From positions 41,597,593 through 41,661,592 of the forward strand of contig NC_079501.1 in assembly GCF_030052815.1 (NCBI RefSeq): 64,000 bases of DNA, read 5' to 3'. The translations under genes were made by a program, and so were the position numbers. The notes beneath the pieces are model-generated. The model searched no databases, had not been told where the DNA came from, and saw nothing but the letters and a program-made list of their open reading frames with translations. Position 1 is the stretch's first letter. Each line of letters starts with the position of its first letter. Positions 49,418 through 60,736 of the stretch are shown in pieces. The DNA is from Hevea brasiliensis (lineage: Eukaryota > Streptophyta > Magnoliopsida > Malpighiales > Euphorbiaceae).

Positions 49418-49422
49418 GTGAC
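49418..49422. other. Right target-site duplication GTGAC of the tandem array
   Basis: GTGAC follows the last array LTR and is followed by ATATTAATGACACTAAAACC, the continuation of the host LTR as seen at 57903. Confidence 0.93.
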
Positions 49423-50891
49423 ATATTAATGACACTAAAACCTAATTTACCTAAAACGCATCGAGGGTCGGTATATTAGGTGATTGAGCAAATAATAGCC
49501 TTCAGTGAATTACTTATCGAACATTATCATTAGAGACAGTTTAATTTAGTACTGAAACACTTCAAATTGTGTTTCGCTACCAAAGACTCAGAAAAGGGAA
49601 GGAAACACCGAGTCCGCATCGAGAGACGATTATCGAGGTTTGTGCACAACAAGTATTTCTTTTGAATTATTTTCAATTGAAATCTATTATGACTATTTGC
49701 ATATTATTGTTTTAAGTTGTGAAATTGTGAAAAATGGTTTGAATGATATTTGATGGATACTTATTGATTGAAAAGCACTGTAATTGGTTTGAAACCACAG
49801 CTATCATGTACATTGATTGTATTCCTCGCTAGCTTGTCTAGTGGGATGAATTGAATTCCCTCTCTGGCTGAAGTGTTGAGGTGTGTGCCTGTTGAGGACG
49901 AATAGAATGAGTACTCATATTTTTGCTAGCTAGCTATGTTATTCCTCATTAGTCATTGACTTTTGGGATGAATTGAATACCTCATTAGACATCGGCTTTT
50001 GGGATGAATTGAACTTGGGAATATGATTAAAGCTGTGTGTGATTTATTGATGCAAACTGTAAGATTGTAAAATGAGTTTAAATTCTTATTGACATTCACT
50101 GTCTTTTGAATTTAGCTATGTTTTGATTACTGAGATTTATTGTAATATTGTGTTAAATTCCTTATGACATTATTGTCTTGAATTTAACTATAGTTTTAAG
50201 TATCCACTATTTACATGACTTATGAATTGTGATTTAAATTGTATTTGATTAATGTTGTGCACCACCGAGACATTGTCTCAAATGATAGCTTTTATTGCCG
50301 CAGTAGACAGGCAGATGGCAGACTAAGCTGCTAGTACCTCCAGAGAGAGACTACCGGGTATAATGAGTATACCAATATATTGTATTTTGTAATGTAATGT
50401 ATGTTCACCGTATGTACATATTGTTGTTGGTTTTGAGCTTGTAAATAAAAATTGTACATTGAAGTTGTAAAATTAATATGAGTTATTTTTGCTTGTAAAA
50501 ATTGTATTATATGTCTTTTATCTCAGTCTTTGAAATATCACTGTGGATTTGAGTTGAGAAATGTGTTGTGTTGAGAAATATGTTGGAGTTGAGATTTGGA
50601 AATCTATTGAAGTGCTTTTTACGAGTTTTTTCAAGAACTGCTTTATCCAAAATACAGATGGCACTCGCCAAAATTTTCTGAAACTCCAAATAATTCAAAT
50701 GTGTTAGTTCTATCACTTGATTCAAAAAGGTTTTTAACACCTGTAAATAGTGCTCACCACTGTAAAAGAAGTAAGAAAAGTTTTTAAAATCTCTTGTAGT
50801 GTATTTAATGGATTATCAGTAGACGGAGTTGGTAATTCATTAGGTATACTATGGGATGATGTTATGCCTTACAGAGGGGTAGGGTGTGACA
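49423..50891 (+). repeat. 5' LTR of the gag-pol element, right portion
   Basis: It matches 57903-59389 of the 3' LTR. It carries the palindrome ATGAGTACTCAT at 49907, hairpin 1 at 50267-50279 and hairpin 2 at 50357-50373. It ends GGGTGTGACA at 50891, eight bases before the primer site. Confidence 0.9.
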
Positions 50892-50899
50892 TGTTTTAG

Positions 50900-50911
50900 T
50901 GGTATCAGAGC
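50900..50911 (+). other. Primer binding site of the gag-pol element
   Basis: TGGTATCAGAGC, the iMet tRNA complement, lies after the LTR end and the spacer TGTTTTAG. The same spacer and site follow every internal array LTR. Confidence 0.92.
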
Positions 50912-51081
50912 AAAGTTTTTAACTTCTGTTTTCACCTGTTACTTGAATATTCTTTCTTCATAATACAACTGCTCAATATCATTGTTTGATACATACAGTA
51001 CATTACATTATAAATATGCACTAACGGGAGGAAATCTCCTTGTGTTATTGGTTCAGGAGATCTAAAATCCTCACATTGACT
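50912..51081 (+). other. Leader of the gag-pol element with shared block
   Basis: The part up to about 50980 differs from the array units. The part 50983-51050 is nearly identical to them and includes GGGAGGAAATCTCC. The similarity stops about 30 bases before the gag start. Confidence 0.75.
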
Positions 51082-52228
51082 ATGGAAGAGGGTGATCGTT
51101 CAGTCGATCAATCTATTGAGGCTGAGGTGCAAGGGGATGCCCCAGGCCTACATAATGTCAGTGGTTCAGCTGCACTAGCACCTGCAGCATCTGCAGCTTT
51201 CCTACTCGATTCAGCAGATGGTTGCAATGTTCCAACAAATGGCTGGTAATGTGCCTACTCAAGTCCCAATACAGACACCAGTGGTACAACCACAATCTCC
51301 TACTAGGCAGTATGATAAATTGATGAAATATGGGGCTACAGAGTTCAAGGGGACAGTAGATCCTTTAGAAGCTGAACAGTGGTTAGAGAGGATGGATAGG
51401 GTATTCAAGAAACTGCATTGCACAGAGGAGCTCAGATTTGAATACTCAGTGTCTTTATTACAGGGGGATGCTTATGATTGGTGGAAAACCATTACCCACA
51501 GTCTGGTAGAACCTGCAGTGCTAACATGGAATGACTTTCTCAGAGAATTCAGACAGAAATATGTCCCTGATGCTTATGTAGACCAGAAGCTGCAAGAGTT
51601 CCTAAGTCTGAAACAGGGGGGCAGATCAGTGGCTGAGTATGAAAGAGAATTTTCCCGCCTAAGCCATTATGTAGTGAGTTTACTTGCTACCGGCAGGGAG
51701 AGATGCAAGAGGTTTGAAACTGGCTTGAAGCCCAGTATCAGATTACAAGTAGTTGGCTTCAAACACACTAACTTCTCTGAACTTATTTCTCAAGCTCTAG
51801 AGTTAGAAAGAATTGAGTCTGAAACTGCTCCTGAGAGAAAGAAATCAGAGAAGACAGAGAAAGAGGGAAAATCTGTAGAACAGAGTTCCAGTGGTCCTAC
51901 TGGAAAGAGGAAGAACTATGGGGGACACAGCAGAGGTGGCAAGAAATCTGGTAGGGGAAGATATTCAGGACAGAGAACTCCCCTATCTGGTCAGCAGAGT
52001 ACCAGAAGTTCCTACCCTCCCCGCCAATGTGAAACTTGTGGAAGAAATCATGGTGGGATATGCTATAAGGTTATTGGAGCCTGTTATAACTGTGGAGGCA
52101 CAGGACACTTTGCCAAGGATTGCACCAGTAGTCGCAGAGTTGGACCACCTCCTACTACTGCAGAAGGGTCAGTTGAGTGCCCTGTCACTAGAAGTTCAAA
52201 ACCACCCAAAGAGGTAGAGCGGGGGTAG
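51082..52228 (+). pseudogene. gag: gag of the Tekay-like element (one frameshift near the start)
   Basis: Gag would form the cytoplasmic particle that packages element RNA. The start is taken at ATG 51082 (MEEGDRSVDQSIEAE) because it follows the leader. The frame is lost near 51205-51215, in CAGCAG context, and resumes in the long frame 51218-52228 (336 residues). That frame has the plant retrotransposon Gag domain (FKGTVDPLEAEQWLERMDR, LLQGDAYDWW, FRQKYVP). A basic GKRK/GRGR-rich stretch follows, and then a CX2CX4HX4C zinc knuckle (CYNCGGTGHFAKDC, about residues 289-302). It ends at TAG 52226; pol follows in the same frame after nine bases that include a second TAG. It is nearly complete and the best preserved coding part of the window. 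Confidence 0.88.
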
Positions 52229-52237
52229 AGGTAGCCC

Positions 52238-53455
52238 ATGAGCAGCCAAGGCACAGTGAAACAATCAGAACAAGACAGTGCTCCAATCAGAATGTATGCA
52301 ATGAGACAGAGGGAAGAGGCCGAGACATCTGATGTTGTGGCTGGTACCTTCTCAACTTTTAACCAAAATGTGTTTGTGTTATTTGATCCGGGCTCTACCC
52401 ATTCTTATGTGAGTAGCATCATTGATTGCATTGCTGTTCCATGTACAAAAATGGACTTTGAGGTGCTAGTAACAAGTCCACTAGGACAGGAAGTTAGGGT
52501 TAATAGAATGTATAGAGATTGTCCTTTGGTGATCCAAGGACACACTTTCCTGTCTGATCTCATTGAAATGCCCTTCAGAGATTATAATATCATCTTGGGC
52601 ATGGATTGGTTAGCTAGGCATCATGCCATGATTGACTATAAGCTGAAGACAGTCACTTTTGGCCTTCCTCAGTACAATGATGTGGTAATACATGGGGAGA
52701 GGCAGTTATTGCCATCAAACATCATTTCGGCTGCACTAGCCAGAAAAATGATCAGAAAGGGGTGTGAAGCATACTTGGCACATGTGGTAGACACCCAAGT
52801 GGGGAGTCCAGCATTGAAGGACATCCCTACAGTACATGACTTTCCAGATGTGTTTCCTGATGAATTTCCAGGATTACCTCCGGAAAGAGAAGTGCAGTTT
52901 GAAATTAATGTTATGCCTGGTGTGGATCCAATCTCCATAACGCCATACAGAATGGCACCAACAGAGTTGAAGGAGTTGAAGATACAGTTGCAAGAATTAC
53001 TTGAAAAGGGCTTCATCCGCCCTAGTGTGTCACCTTGGGGAGCACCAGTGTTGTTTGTTAAGAAAAAGGATGGTACTCTCCGCTTATGTATAGATTATCG
53101 ACAGTTGAATAAGGTGACAATAAAGAACAGGTATCCATTGCCTCGCATTGATGATCTGTTTGATCAGTTGAAGGGTGCAGCTGTATTCTCCAAAATTGAT
53201 TTGCGATCTGGTTATTATCAGTTGAAGGAGCAAGAGCAGAGTATTCCAAAAACTGCTTTCAGAACTTGGTATGGCCACTATGAGTTTCTAGTAATGTCAT
53301 TCGGGTTAACAAATGCTCCAGCTGCTTTTATGGATATGATGAACACTATCTTCAAGCCATATCTTGATCAATTTGTGGTGGTGTTTATTGATGACATTTT
53401 GATATATTCAAGGAATGCAGAGGAGCATGACAGACATCTGCGGATTGTACTGTAG
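52238..53455 (+). pseudogene. pol: pol part 1: aspartic protease and reverse transcriptase
   Basis: This 405-residue frame is in the same frame as gag. It opens with the protease ([11 protein letters not shown], residues 49-59; this D-P-G form also occurs in plant chromoviruses). The linker has [25 protein letters not shown] and the RT entry [14 protein letters not shown] motifs follow: [24 protein letters not shown] (about residue 284), [23 protein letters not shown] and the catalytic [10 protein letters not shown] (aspartates at 385-386). The frame ends at TAG 53453-53455, inside CTGTAG. The family normally has glutamine here (CTGCAG), and RT sequence resumes at once in the same frame. This is therefore a premature stop, not the end of the protein. 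The enzyme would process Gag-Pol and copy RNA. Confidence 0.92.
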
Positions 53456-53734
53456 ACTTTAAGGGAGAAACAGCTATACGCCAAATTGTCGAAATGTGAA
53501 TTTTGGCTGAAAGAAATCTCCTTTTTGGGACATGTTGTGTCAGCTGAAGGGATCAAGGTAGATTCCAGCAAGGTAGAAGCTATCCTTAATTGGAAGCCAC
53601 CCAGGAACATCACAGAAATTCGCAGTTTTATGGGTTTAGCTGGATATTACCGTCGGTTTGTGAAGGGATTTTCTATGATTATCTACTCCACTGACCAAAC
53701 TGCTTCGGAAAGATGTAAAATTCCAGTGGACTGA
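53456..53734 (+). pseudogene. pol: pol part 2: RT thumb/connection
   Basis: This continues part 1 in the same frame after the stop: [54 protein letters not shown]. The frame is lost just after FSMI near 53685; the following codons read sensibly only in another frame. The open frame then ends at 53734. Confidence 0.9.
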
Positions 53735-54315
53735 TAAATGTCAGCAGAGTTTTGATGACTTGAAGAGGTGTTTGACTGAAGCTCCAGTTCTAACTTTACC
53801 TACTCCGGGTAAAGAATACACAGTTTATAGTGATGCTTCTCTCAATGGGTTAGGCTGTGTACTGATGCAAGATCGGAATGTCATTGCTTATGCATCACGC
53901 CAGCTGAAAACCGCATGAGAGGAATTACCTAACACATGACCTGGAGTTAGCAGCTATTGTTTTTGCTCTGAAGATCTGGAGACACTATTTCTATGGGGAG
54001 AAATGCTACATTTACACAGATCACAAGAGCTTGAAGTACTTAGGCACCCAGAAGGAATTAAATTTGAGGCAGAGGAGATGGTTAGAACTCATCAAAGATT
54101 ATGATTGCTTAATAGACTATCAGCCAGGGAAAGCAAATGTGGTGGCTGACGCCTTAAGTCGCAAGACTATGGCAAGTCTCAGAGTTTCTCCCATGTCCAT
54201 GGTATATGAGTTGAAAGCACAACATGCCAGTTTAGAGATTGATGATGAGGGACAGACAGTAGTTGCTTGGCATGTACAGCCAGTGTTGATTGATCGGTCG
54301 AATGGTGCTCAGTGA
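53690..54315 (+). pseudogene. pol: pol part 3: RNase H
   Basis: Read in two frames, this gives FDDLKRCLTEAPVLTLP, the first RNase H catalytic stretch YSDASLNGLGCVLMQ, and [11 protein letters not shown]. After an extra base near 53912 it continues with [36 protein letters not shown] (open from 54031) and [17 protein letters not shown]. RNase H would remove the RNA template. The part from 54300 to about 54365 is scrambled by several small indels at CAG sites compared with 6725-6800 of the older copy. Confidence 0.88.
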
Positions 54316-54365
54316 TGAAAAGTATCGAAGCTCTTGAAAGAAGTCGGCAGGCAAGAAACACGAAT

Positions 54366-55590
54366 TCTCTGTGAGAGATGATGGTTTATTGCTACATCGA
54401 AGCGTAATGTGCGTTCCTAGTGATGTGGAATTGAGACAAATCATTATGAAGGAAGCACATGAGTCTCCATTTGCTATGCACCACAGTGGAACTAAAATGT
54501 CTGAGAGAATTTGAAAGAGCATTACTGGTGGATGGGTATGAAGAGAGATATAGCTGAATTTGTTTCCAAATGCCTAACTTGTCAGCAAGTAAAGGCAGAA
54601 CATCAAGTTCCAGCAGGTTTGTTACATCCTTTGTCAGTACCAGAGTGGAAATGGGAACGAATAACTATGGATTTTGTTATAGGACTTCCAAGGACACAGA
54701 GTAGTCATGATGCAGTATGGGTTATAGTTGACAGATTGACCAAGTCTACTCACTTTTTGCCAGTTCAGATGGACTATAGCCTGGAAAGATTGGCCAGATT
54801 GTACATATATGAGATTGTAAAACTGCATGGAGTGCCAGTATCAATTGTGTCTGACATAGATCCTAGGTTCACTTCTAGATTCTGGGGTAGTCTTCAGAGA
54901 GCCCTAGGAACTAGATTGAACTTCAGCACAACATTCCACCCACAGACAGATGGCCAGTCTGAAAGGGTTATTCAGATATTGGAGGATATGCTACGGGCTT
55001 GTGTGATTAAATTTGAAGGTAGTTGGGATACACACTTGCCTTTGATTGAGTTTGCTTATAACAACAGCTACCAATCAAGCATTGGGATGCCTCCATATGA
55101 AGCTTTGTATGGCAGAAAGTGCAGAACTCCCCTATGTTGGGATGAGGTAGGTGAAAGGAAGATGATTGGGCCAGAAATTGTTCAGCAGACAGAGGAAAAG
55201 ATCATATTGATTAGAGATAGACTTAAGGCTGCATCAAATCGTCAAAAGTCCTATGTTGATTTAAAAAGAAGAGATATTGAATATGCAGTGGGTAATAAGG
55301 TATTCCTCAAAGTTTCTCCTTGGAAGAGAATTATGAGATTTGGCAGAAAGGGGAAACTGAGTCCTCGTTTCATTAGACCATATGAGGTTCTGGAAAGAGT
55401 GGGTCCTTTGGCATATCGGTTGGCATTACCTCCAGAGCTAGCAAAGATACACAGTGTCTTCCATGTATCCATGTTAAGGAGGTACAGATCTGACCCATCT
55501 CATGTACTATCAGTTGAAGAGATTGAGGTAAATCCAGACCTCTCATATGAGGAAGAACCCATAGAAATTCTGGCATATGAGGTGAAGTAG
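54366..55590 (+). pseudogene. pol: pol part 4: integrase
   Basis: The zinc-binding HHCC region begins before the long frame (LRQIIMKEAHESPFAMHH near 54430-54485). A frameshift near 54500 separates it from the 359-residue frame 54511-55590. That frame has CLTCQQ (zinc ligands), then the catalytic D54 (ITMDFV), D115 (VSDIDPRF) and E151 (QSERVIQ), with 35 residues between D115 and E151 as in retroviral-type integrases. A GPY/F-type module follows (PYEVLERVGPLAYRLALP, residues 289-306), then HSVFHVSMLRRY. The frame ends at TAG 55588, where the older copy reads CAG (about 8028). The enzyme would insert element DNA; catalytic residues are intact but the frame is not. Confidence 0.92.
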
Positions 55591-55711
55591 CTAAGGAATA
55601 AACAGATACACCTGATTAAAGTGCTGTGGAACCATCATTCAGGCCAGGAAGCTACTTGGGAACGTGAAGAGGATATGAGGAGACAGCACCCATAGCTGTT
55701 CAGAGACTAAT
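55591..55711 (+). pseudogene. pol: pol part 5: chromodomain-type tail
   Basis: In the integrase frame after the premature stop it continues LRNKQIHLIKVLWNHHSGQE and ATWEREEDMRRQHP. The aromatic and acidic W-E-x-E-x-x-M/L pattern is typical of the short chromodomain at the end of Tekay-type integrases, which guides insertion to marked chromatin. A TAG after QHP is also present in the older copy at 8135, so it may be the normal end. Confidence 0.75.
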
Positions 55712-55719
55712 GCCAGGTA

Positions 55720-55755
55720 AAATTTCGAGACGAAATTTATTTAAGGGGGGGAGAA
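55720..55755 (+). other. Pre-tract hairpin and polypurine tract of the gag-pol element
   Basis: AAATTTCG and CGAAATTT (8 bp, perfect) pair around AGA at 55720-55738. They are followed by ATTTAAGGGGGGGAGAA. The array units have the same stem with a TGGA loop. Confidence 0.8.
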
Positions 55756-57897
55756 TTGTAACACCCCTAAGTTCGGTAGTGCGTTCTGCTGCTCCGGTGA
55801 CCAGTGTTGTCCGGACAGCTAGGATGCCTAGAACTACACTTCGATATGAGTGAGAAGACATAAAATAATGAAATACAAGAAAAGAAAATATAAGAAAAAC
55901 AAAGGAAAAATAATAGCAAAGAAATGTAACCAAGTTAAGCGAGCCGAAAACCCTAGCGATGGGTGACCGCACCGGGAAGTCACGGCGTGGACCATTGACT
56001 AGCCCTGGACTGCGAGGAACCCTGGAAAACATTTTTAGGACTTAAATAGACCCTTATTGAAGAATAAATCTCATTAGAAAGATCAAAGAAAAATTAATTA
56101 ATTAGTACAAAGAAAAGTGAGAAATCGAAAAACAGACAAAACCCAGTGTTACCGAAAAATCGGGAATGCAACCCGAACAGGGGCATTATGGTCATTTGAC
56201 ATCCCAAATTGTCTTTTGACCTAAATTTCCATTAAAAATAAATAATATTACACTTAGAAAATAAAATGAAAAATTAATTTGGTGGTACCTAAAGTAAATA
56301 GCCAAAAGTGGAGTGAAAATGGTGTAAATAACACATTTAACATATTATATGATTAATTGAGTGAGTGGGCCACTAAAGGAATAAACTAAGAGCTAAATGG
56401 GGCAGGTGTACATCTATTATCCAACCTAAAACTTAATCTTCTCCAATTTCCCTCATCCATGCCGAAATGAAAAGGGTGAATCCTCCATTGCCGTTTGGCC
56501 TTCAAGCTTCAGCCACTCCTTTATCTCACCTCTAATCACTTAGATTGCTTCATTAAAGATTGTCTACACATCATAAGGAAGAGCTTGATACCAAAATCAA
56601 GAAGTTTAATCAAGGTTTAGCAAGTCCCAACCATAGGTAAGTTTACAATTTTGAATATTGCTTTGTTAAACTTTGTGTACATGTTATGGGTGTGTGCTTG
56701 GTGAAGAAAATTTTCAAGTTTGAGGAGTTATTGATATGTCCATTTTGGACAGCCATGGAGTTATGTATTTGATGATTTATTTTACATATATTTGATGAGA
56801 AATTATGATGAATAGGGTGATTTAATGTCCTAGTAGTTAAATTCCATGTATATGTGGTGATTGTACAATGGGGATTGAAGTTGACGAATTATGGACACTT
56901 TGGCATGGTGAAGCTTTGCGGCAGCCTTGGGACACTTTGATAAATGTATGAGTTCATGAAGGTATTGGCAGAATATTGACATTGAGGATTGATGGATATG
57001 TATATAGATTGGTTGTGTAAAGTGTATGTAAGAATGAGTAATGTTTAGGTGTATATGTGATTATACTTAGACTTTGTAAATTTGAGTTTTAATTGGTGTA
57101 TTGAGGATGTGTGTAATCTGCCCAAAGTGACTTTAAAGTGAAGTGGTATATGGTTTTGGTAATGTACCAAAACAGAATTGGTAAGGGAAGTGAACATATA
57201 GTAAGGTAAATGTGTCATTGATGTATGTTTAAGCAAGGTAATTAAGGGCAGTATGCATTTTAGCCTATAACTTTAAATGTGTAACCTCAATTGGTATGAG
57301 ACCAATTGAAGGTGAAACTAGGCACAAAATGTGCCAACTTTCATTGAGAAAGCATACCAAAATTCTGCTTGCAAGGTGATATGAAAAATGACCAATTCGG
57401 ATTGAGTACAATTGAGGCCTGAAAATTGACCAATTGGGCAGCAGTTAGTGTTTAGGCCATAACTCACTCAAAACAGGTCCAATTGACCTGAAATTTTAAC
57501 CATGAAAGACCCATACCTACAAGTCTTATGAAGACACCAAAGCCCAGAAATGACTAGAAGCAAGTCAAACAGCTTGCACAAGTTCGGGTCCAAAAACTGG
57601 CCGAACCAAAGTTGACCAAATTGACCTAAAATTGACCTAATTTGTTGCCATTTGACCAGCAATAGTATAATGACCATAACTTGGTCTACTTAACTCAGAA
57701 TGACCTAAAATTTTGCCCCGCGTTCCATAAGACATAGATCTACAAGTTTGTAGTTTTAACCGAAACTCAAAAACCGAGGGAACTTGGTCGTCCGGCTAGG
57801 TCAAACTAGTATCCCGGAATCCAGCAAGTTGCATTAAAATGCACTAAACAAAGAAATGAGTTTGGTAAAACGTACCAATCCTAAAACCCTATCGAAT

Positions 57898-57902
57898 GTG
57901 AC
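57898..57902. other. Unoccupied array target site GTGAC
   Basis: The 3' LTR reads through ATCGAAT-GTGAC-ATATTAATGAC here, exactly the sequence that flanks the array on both sides. Confidence 0.92.
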
Positions 57903-58746
57903 ATATTAATGACACTAAAACCTAATTTACCTAAAACGCATCGAGGATCGGTATATTAGGTGATTGAGCAAATAATAGCCTTCAGTGAATTACTTATCGA
58001 ACATTATCGTTAGAGACAGTTTAATTTAGTATTGAAACACTTCAAATTGTGTTTCTCAGTTACCAAAGACTCAGGAAAAGGGAAGGAAACACTGAGTCCA
58101 GACCGAGAGACAGTTATCAGAGGTTTGTGCACAACAACTATTTCTTTTGAATTATTTTTAATTGAAATAAATTATGACTATTTGCATATTATTGTTTTAA
58201 GTTGTGAAATTGTGAAAAATGGTTTGAATGATATTTGATGGATACTTATTGATTGAAAAGCATGGTGGTTTGAAACCACAGCTATCATGTACATTGATTG
58301 TATTCCTCGCTAGCTTGTCTAGTGGGATGAATTGAATTCCCTCTCTGGCTGAAGTGTTGAGGTGTGTGCCTGTTGAGGACGAATAGAATGAGTACTCATA
58401 TTTTTGCTAGCTAGCTATGTTATTCCTCATTAGTCATTGACTTTTGGGATGAATTGAATACCTCATTAGCCATCGGCTTTTGGGATGAATTGAACTTGGG
58501 AACATGATTAAAGGCAGGTGTGATTTATTGATGCATATTGTAAGATTGTAAAATGAGTTTAAATTCTTATTGACATTCACTGTCTTTTGAATTTAGCTAT
58601 GTTTTGATTACTGAGATTTATTATAATATTGTGTTAAATTCCTTATGACATTATTGTCTTGAATTTAACTATAGTTTTAAGTATCCACTATTTACATGAC
58701 TTATGAATTGTGATTTAAATTGTATTTGATTAATGTTGTGCACCAG

Positions 58747-58761
58747 TGAGACATTGTCTCA
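58747..58761 (+). other. Conserved LTR hairpin 1 (3' LTR of the gag-pol element)
   Basis: TGAGAC and GTCTCA pair around ATT, followed by GCGATAGC as in the old LTR at 11053. Confidence 0.6.
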
Positions 58762-59389
58762 GCGATAGCTTTTATTCTTTATCGCAGTGAAATGACAGAC
58801 AGGGCAACAGACTAGGCTGCTAGTACCTCAAGCGAGAGACTACCGAGTATAATGAGTATACCAATATTTTTTATTTTGTAATGTAATGTATGTTCACTGT
58901 ATGTACATATTGCTGTTGGTTTTGAGCAGTTGTAAATAAAAATTGTACATTGAAGTTGTAAAATAATTATGAGTTATTTTGGCTTGTAAAAAAATTGTAT
59001 TATATTGCTTTTATCTCAGTCTTTGAAAAATCACTGTGGATTTGAGTTGAGAAATGTGTTGTGTTAAGAAATATGTTGGAGTTGAGATTTGGAAATCTAT
59101 TGAAGTGCTTTTTACAGGTTTTTCTGAAGAACTGTTTTATCCAAAATACAGATGGCACTCTGCCAAAATTTTTACAGAAACTCCAAATAATTCAAATGTG
59201 TTAGTTCTATCACTTCAGTTCAAAAAGGTTTTTAACACCTGTAAATAGTGCTCATCACTGTAAAAGAAGTAAGAAAAGTTTTTAAAATCCCTTGTAGTGT
59301 ATTTAATGGATTATCAGTAGACGGAGTTGGTAATTCATTAGGTATACTACAGGATCATGTTATGCCTTACAGAGGGGTAGGGTGTGACA

Positions 59390-60729
59390 CTGCTTTAAAA
59401 CACATTTCAGGAGATAACTTAGGAATATAACTAGTAATTTAATAAGCACAAAATTGAACTCCTCCAACCTTCATACCAATTACCCTCTTTCAAGGCATAA
59501 GGGTTCTAATAGCTGCCTGTTTAGAACTTCACCTCCTTTTTAGTGCTTCAACTAATTATTCCTCTTTTCAAGGCCATTAATAAGTCACAAATAACCCGTT
59601 TTATTAGGATAAACTTGAGAAACACTTACTCCCCCAAATTTGCCTCTATTGTGAGTAATTGTGATGAAGTAACTCAATTTCAATCTCCATAGGCATATCT
59701 CAATTTTCTATCTCCACTAATGTATTATATACTTTTCAAAAGATCAAAAGGTCTTTAAAATGGTTGTAATGGGGCTAAAGGGATAATGACTTGGTTGCCA
59801 ATGAAAGTTTTATAGGGAATACAGATATGAGGATAGTATGTATGCATAAAATACCAAGTATACTAAGTTTATTCTATTGATTTTGTCTGGAGAGGAGGGG
59901 CTTTTAGTTTTTATAGTGCCAAGCATGCTTTCATGATTCTTGAGACTTCCTTTTTCTCTTCCTTTTTTTTTATTTTATTTATGTCCCTTTTTGTCCTTTC
60001 CCCCAAACTCATAGCTTTTGTTGGGTTAGGAAAGCTGATTTTTCTTTGGTTTTAATTTCACACTTGCACTCTTTCTCAAGTTCTTCATCCTCTCTCCATT
60101 TTTTTTTTTCACTTTAATATACTTTTTACTCATGCATTTAGCTTCCTCAAAAGGGTAGGTATGTGTTTAGGCTAGGGGCTAGGTAAATAATATGGGTAGC
60201 AAGGAAAAATCTAAGGGATAAATATAGGCTTCAAGTTGGCTATAAGGGATATACATTTTAATTAGGGGTGGCTAAGGCTTAGTGAGGCTATAGCAAAGAA
60301 TGCCTTAATCATTTCTTCATCAAGCATATGCTAGGATTTCACCTTGATAGGTCCAAGAGACATGTTCTAGAGCTGCTGAGGCATTTTTAGGTTTGCTTAT
60401 ATTTCAAAAAATTTTCTCCTAAGTTTACAAGTTTAATGTGACAGATTAATGGCTATGAAGGGGTTTAACTAGTCTAGTTCCACTAAAGAGATTAGGTTTT
60501 TCACAGATAACATGTTAGAATCCCTTTTTACCTATCCAGATACGTTCATTCCTCTATCCCATGGAGTCCAATTATTAGCTTACTAGAAATTGGTTATAGT
60601 TCTAAGTTTCACAATCTAAAGTTTAAAATTTTCAAAAATTTTCAATATTTTTCTGGAATTTTGATACACAAGAATATTATAGCTGAATTTAAACAATGTA
60701 ATGATATGCATGTAATAATATGCAATGCA
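59390..60729 (-). repeat. Athila/Tat-like LTR, inner part
   Basis: On the minus strand it begins TGCATTGCATATTATTACATG near 60729, seven bases after the purine tract, and runs to the Tekay-like insertion at 59390. It should join 17812 in the original element. No open frame of note. T-rich and A-rich tracts occur near 59960 and 60100. Confidence 0.62.
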
Positions 60730-60736
60730 CTTGTAA

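Larger units (their letters stand above)
17813..59389 (+). mobile_element. Tekay-like chromovirus with gag-pol, host of the tandem array
   Basis: The parts are: 5' LTR left portion (17813-19767), the inserted array, 5' LTR right portion (49423-50891), primer site, leader, gag, pol, polypurine tract and 3' LTR (55757-59389). The two LTR portions joined at GTGAC match the 3' LTR in order and almost base for base. Without the array the element would be about 11.9 kb. The first 197 bp of the 5' LTR are missing. Chromovirus/Tekay placement follows from the long LTRs, the iMet primer site, a single gag-pol frame and the chromodomain-type C-terminus. Confidence 0.9.
55757..59389 (+). repeat. 3' LTR of the gag-pol element (3,633 bp)
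   Basis: A complete LTR, TGTAACACCCC...GGGTGTGACA. It holds the uninterrupted array target site at 57898-57902, the palindrome ATGAGTACTCAT at 58388, hairpin 1 at 58747-58761 and a damaged hairpin 2 near 58850. The flank after 59389 is Athila/Tat-like LTR sequence. No intact target duplication can be shown because the 5' LTR start is deleted. Confidence 0.92.

Noticed and set aside
52383..52415. Protease motif D-P-G instead of D-S/T-G as a possible loss of activity.
   Set aside because: From general knowledge the D-P-G form followed by THS is common in plant chromovirus proteases, so it is not evidence of damage.
59390..59400. TGCTTTAAAA after the 3' LTR and TGCTATGAAA before the 5' LTR as a target duplication.
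   Set aside because: The 5' LTR start is deleted, the alignment is imperfect and not adjacent to the LTR edge, so the match cannot be claimed.
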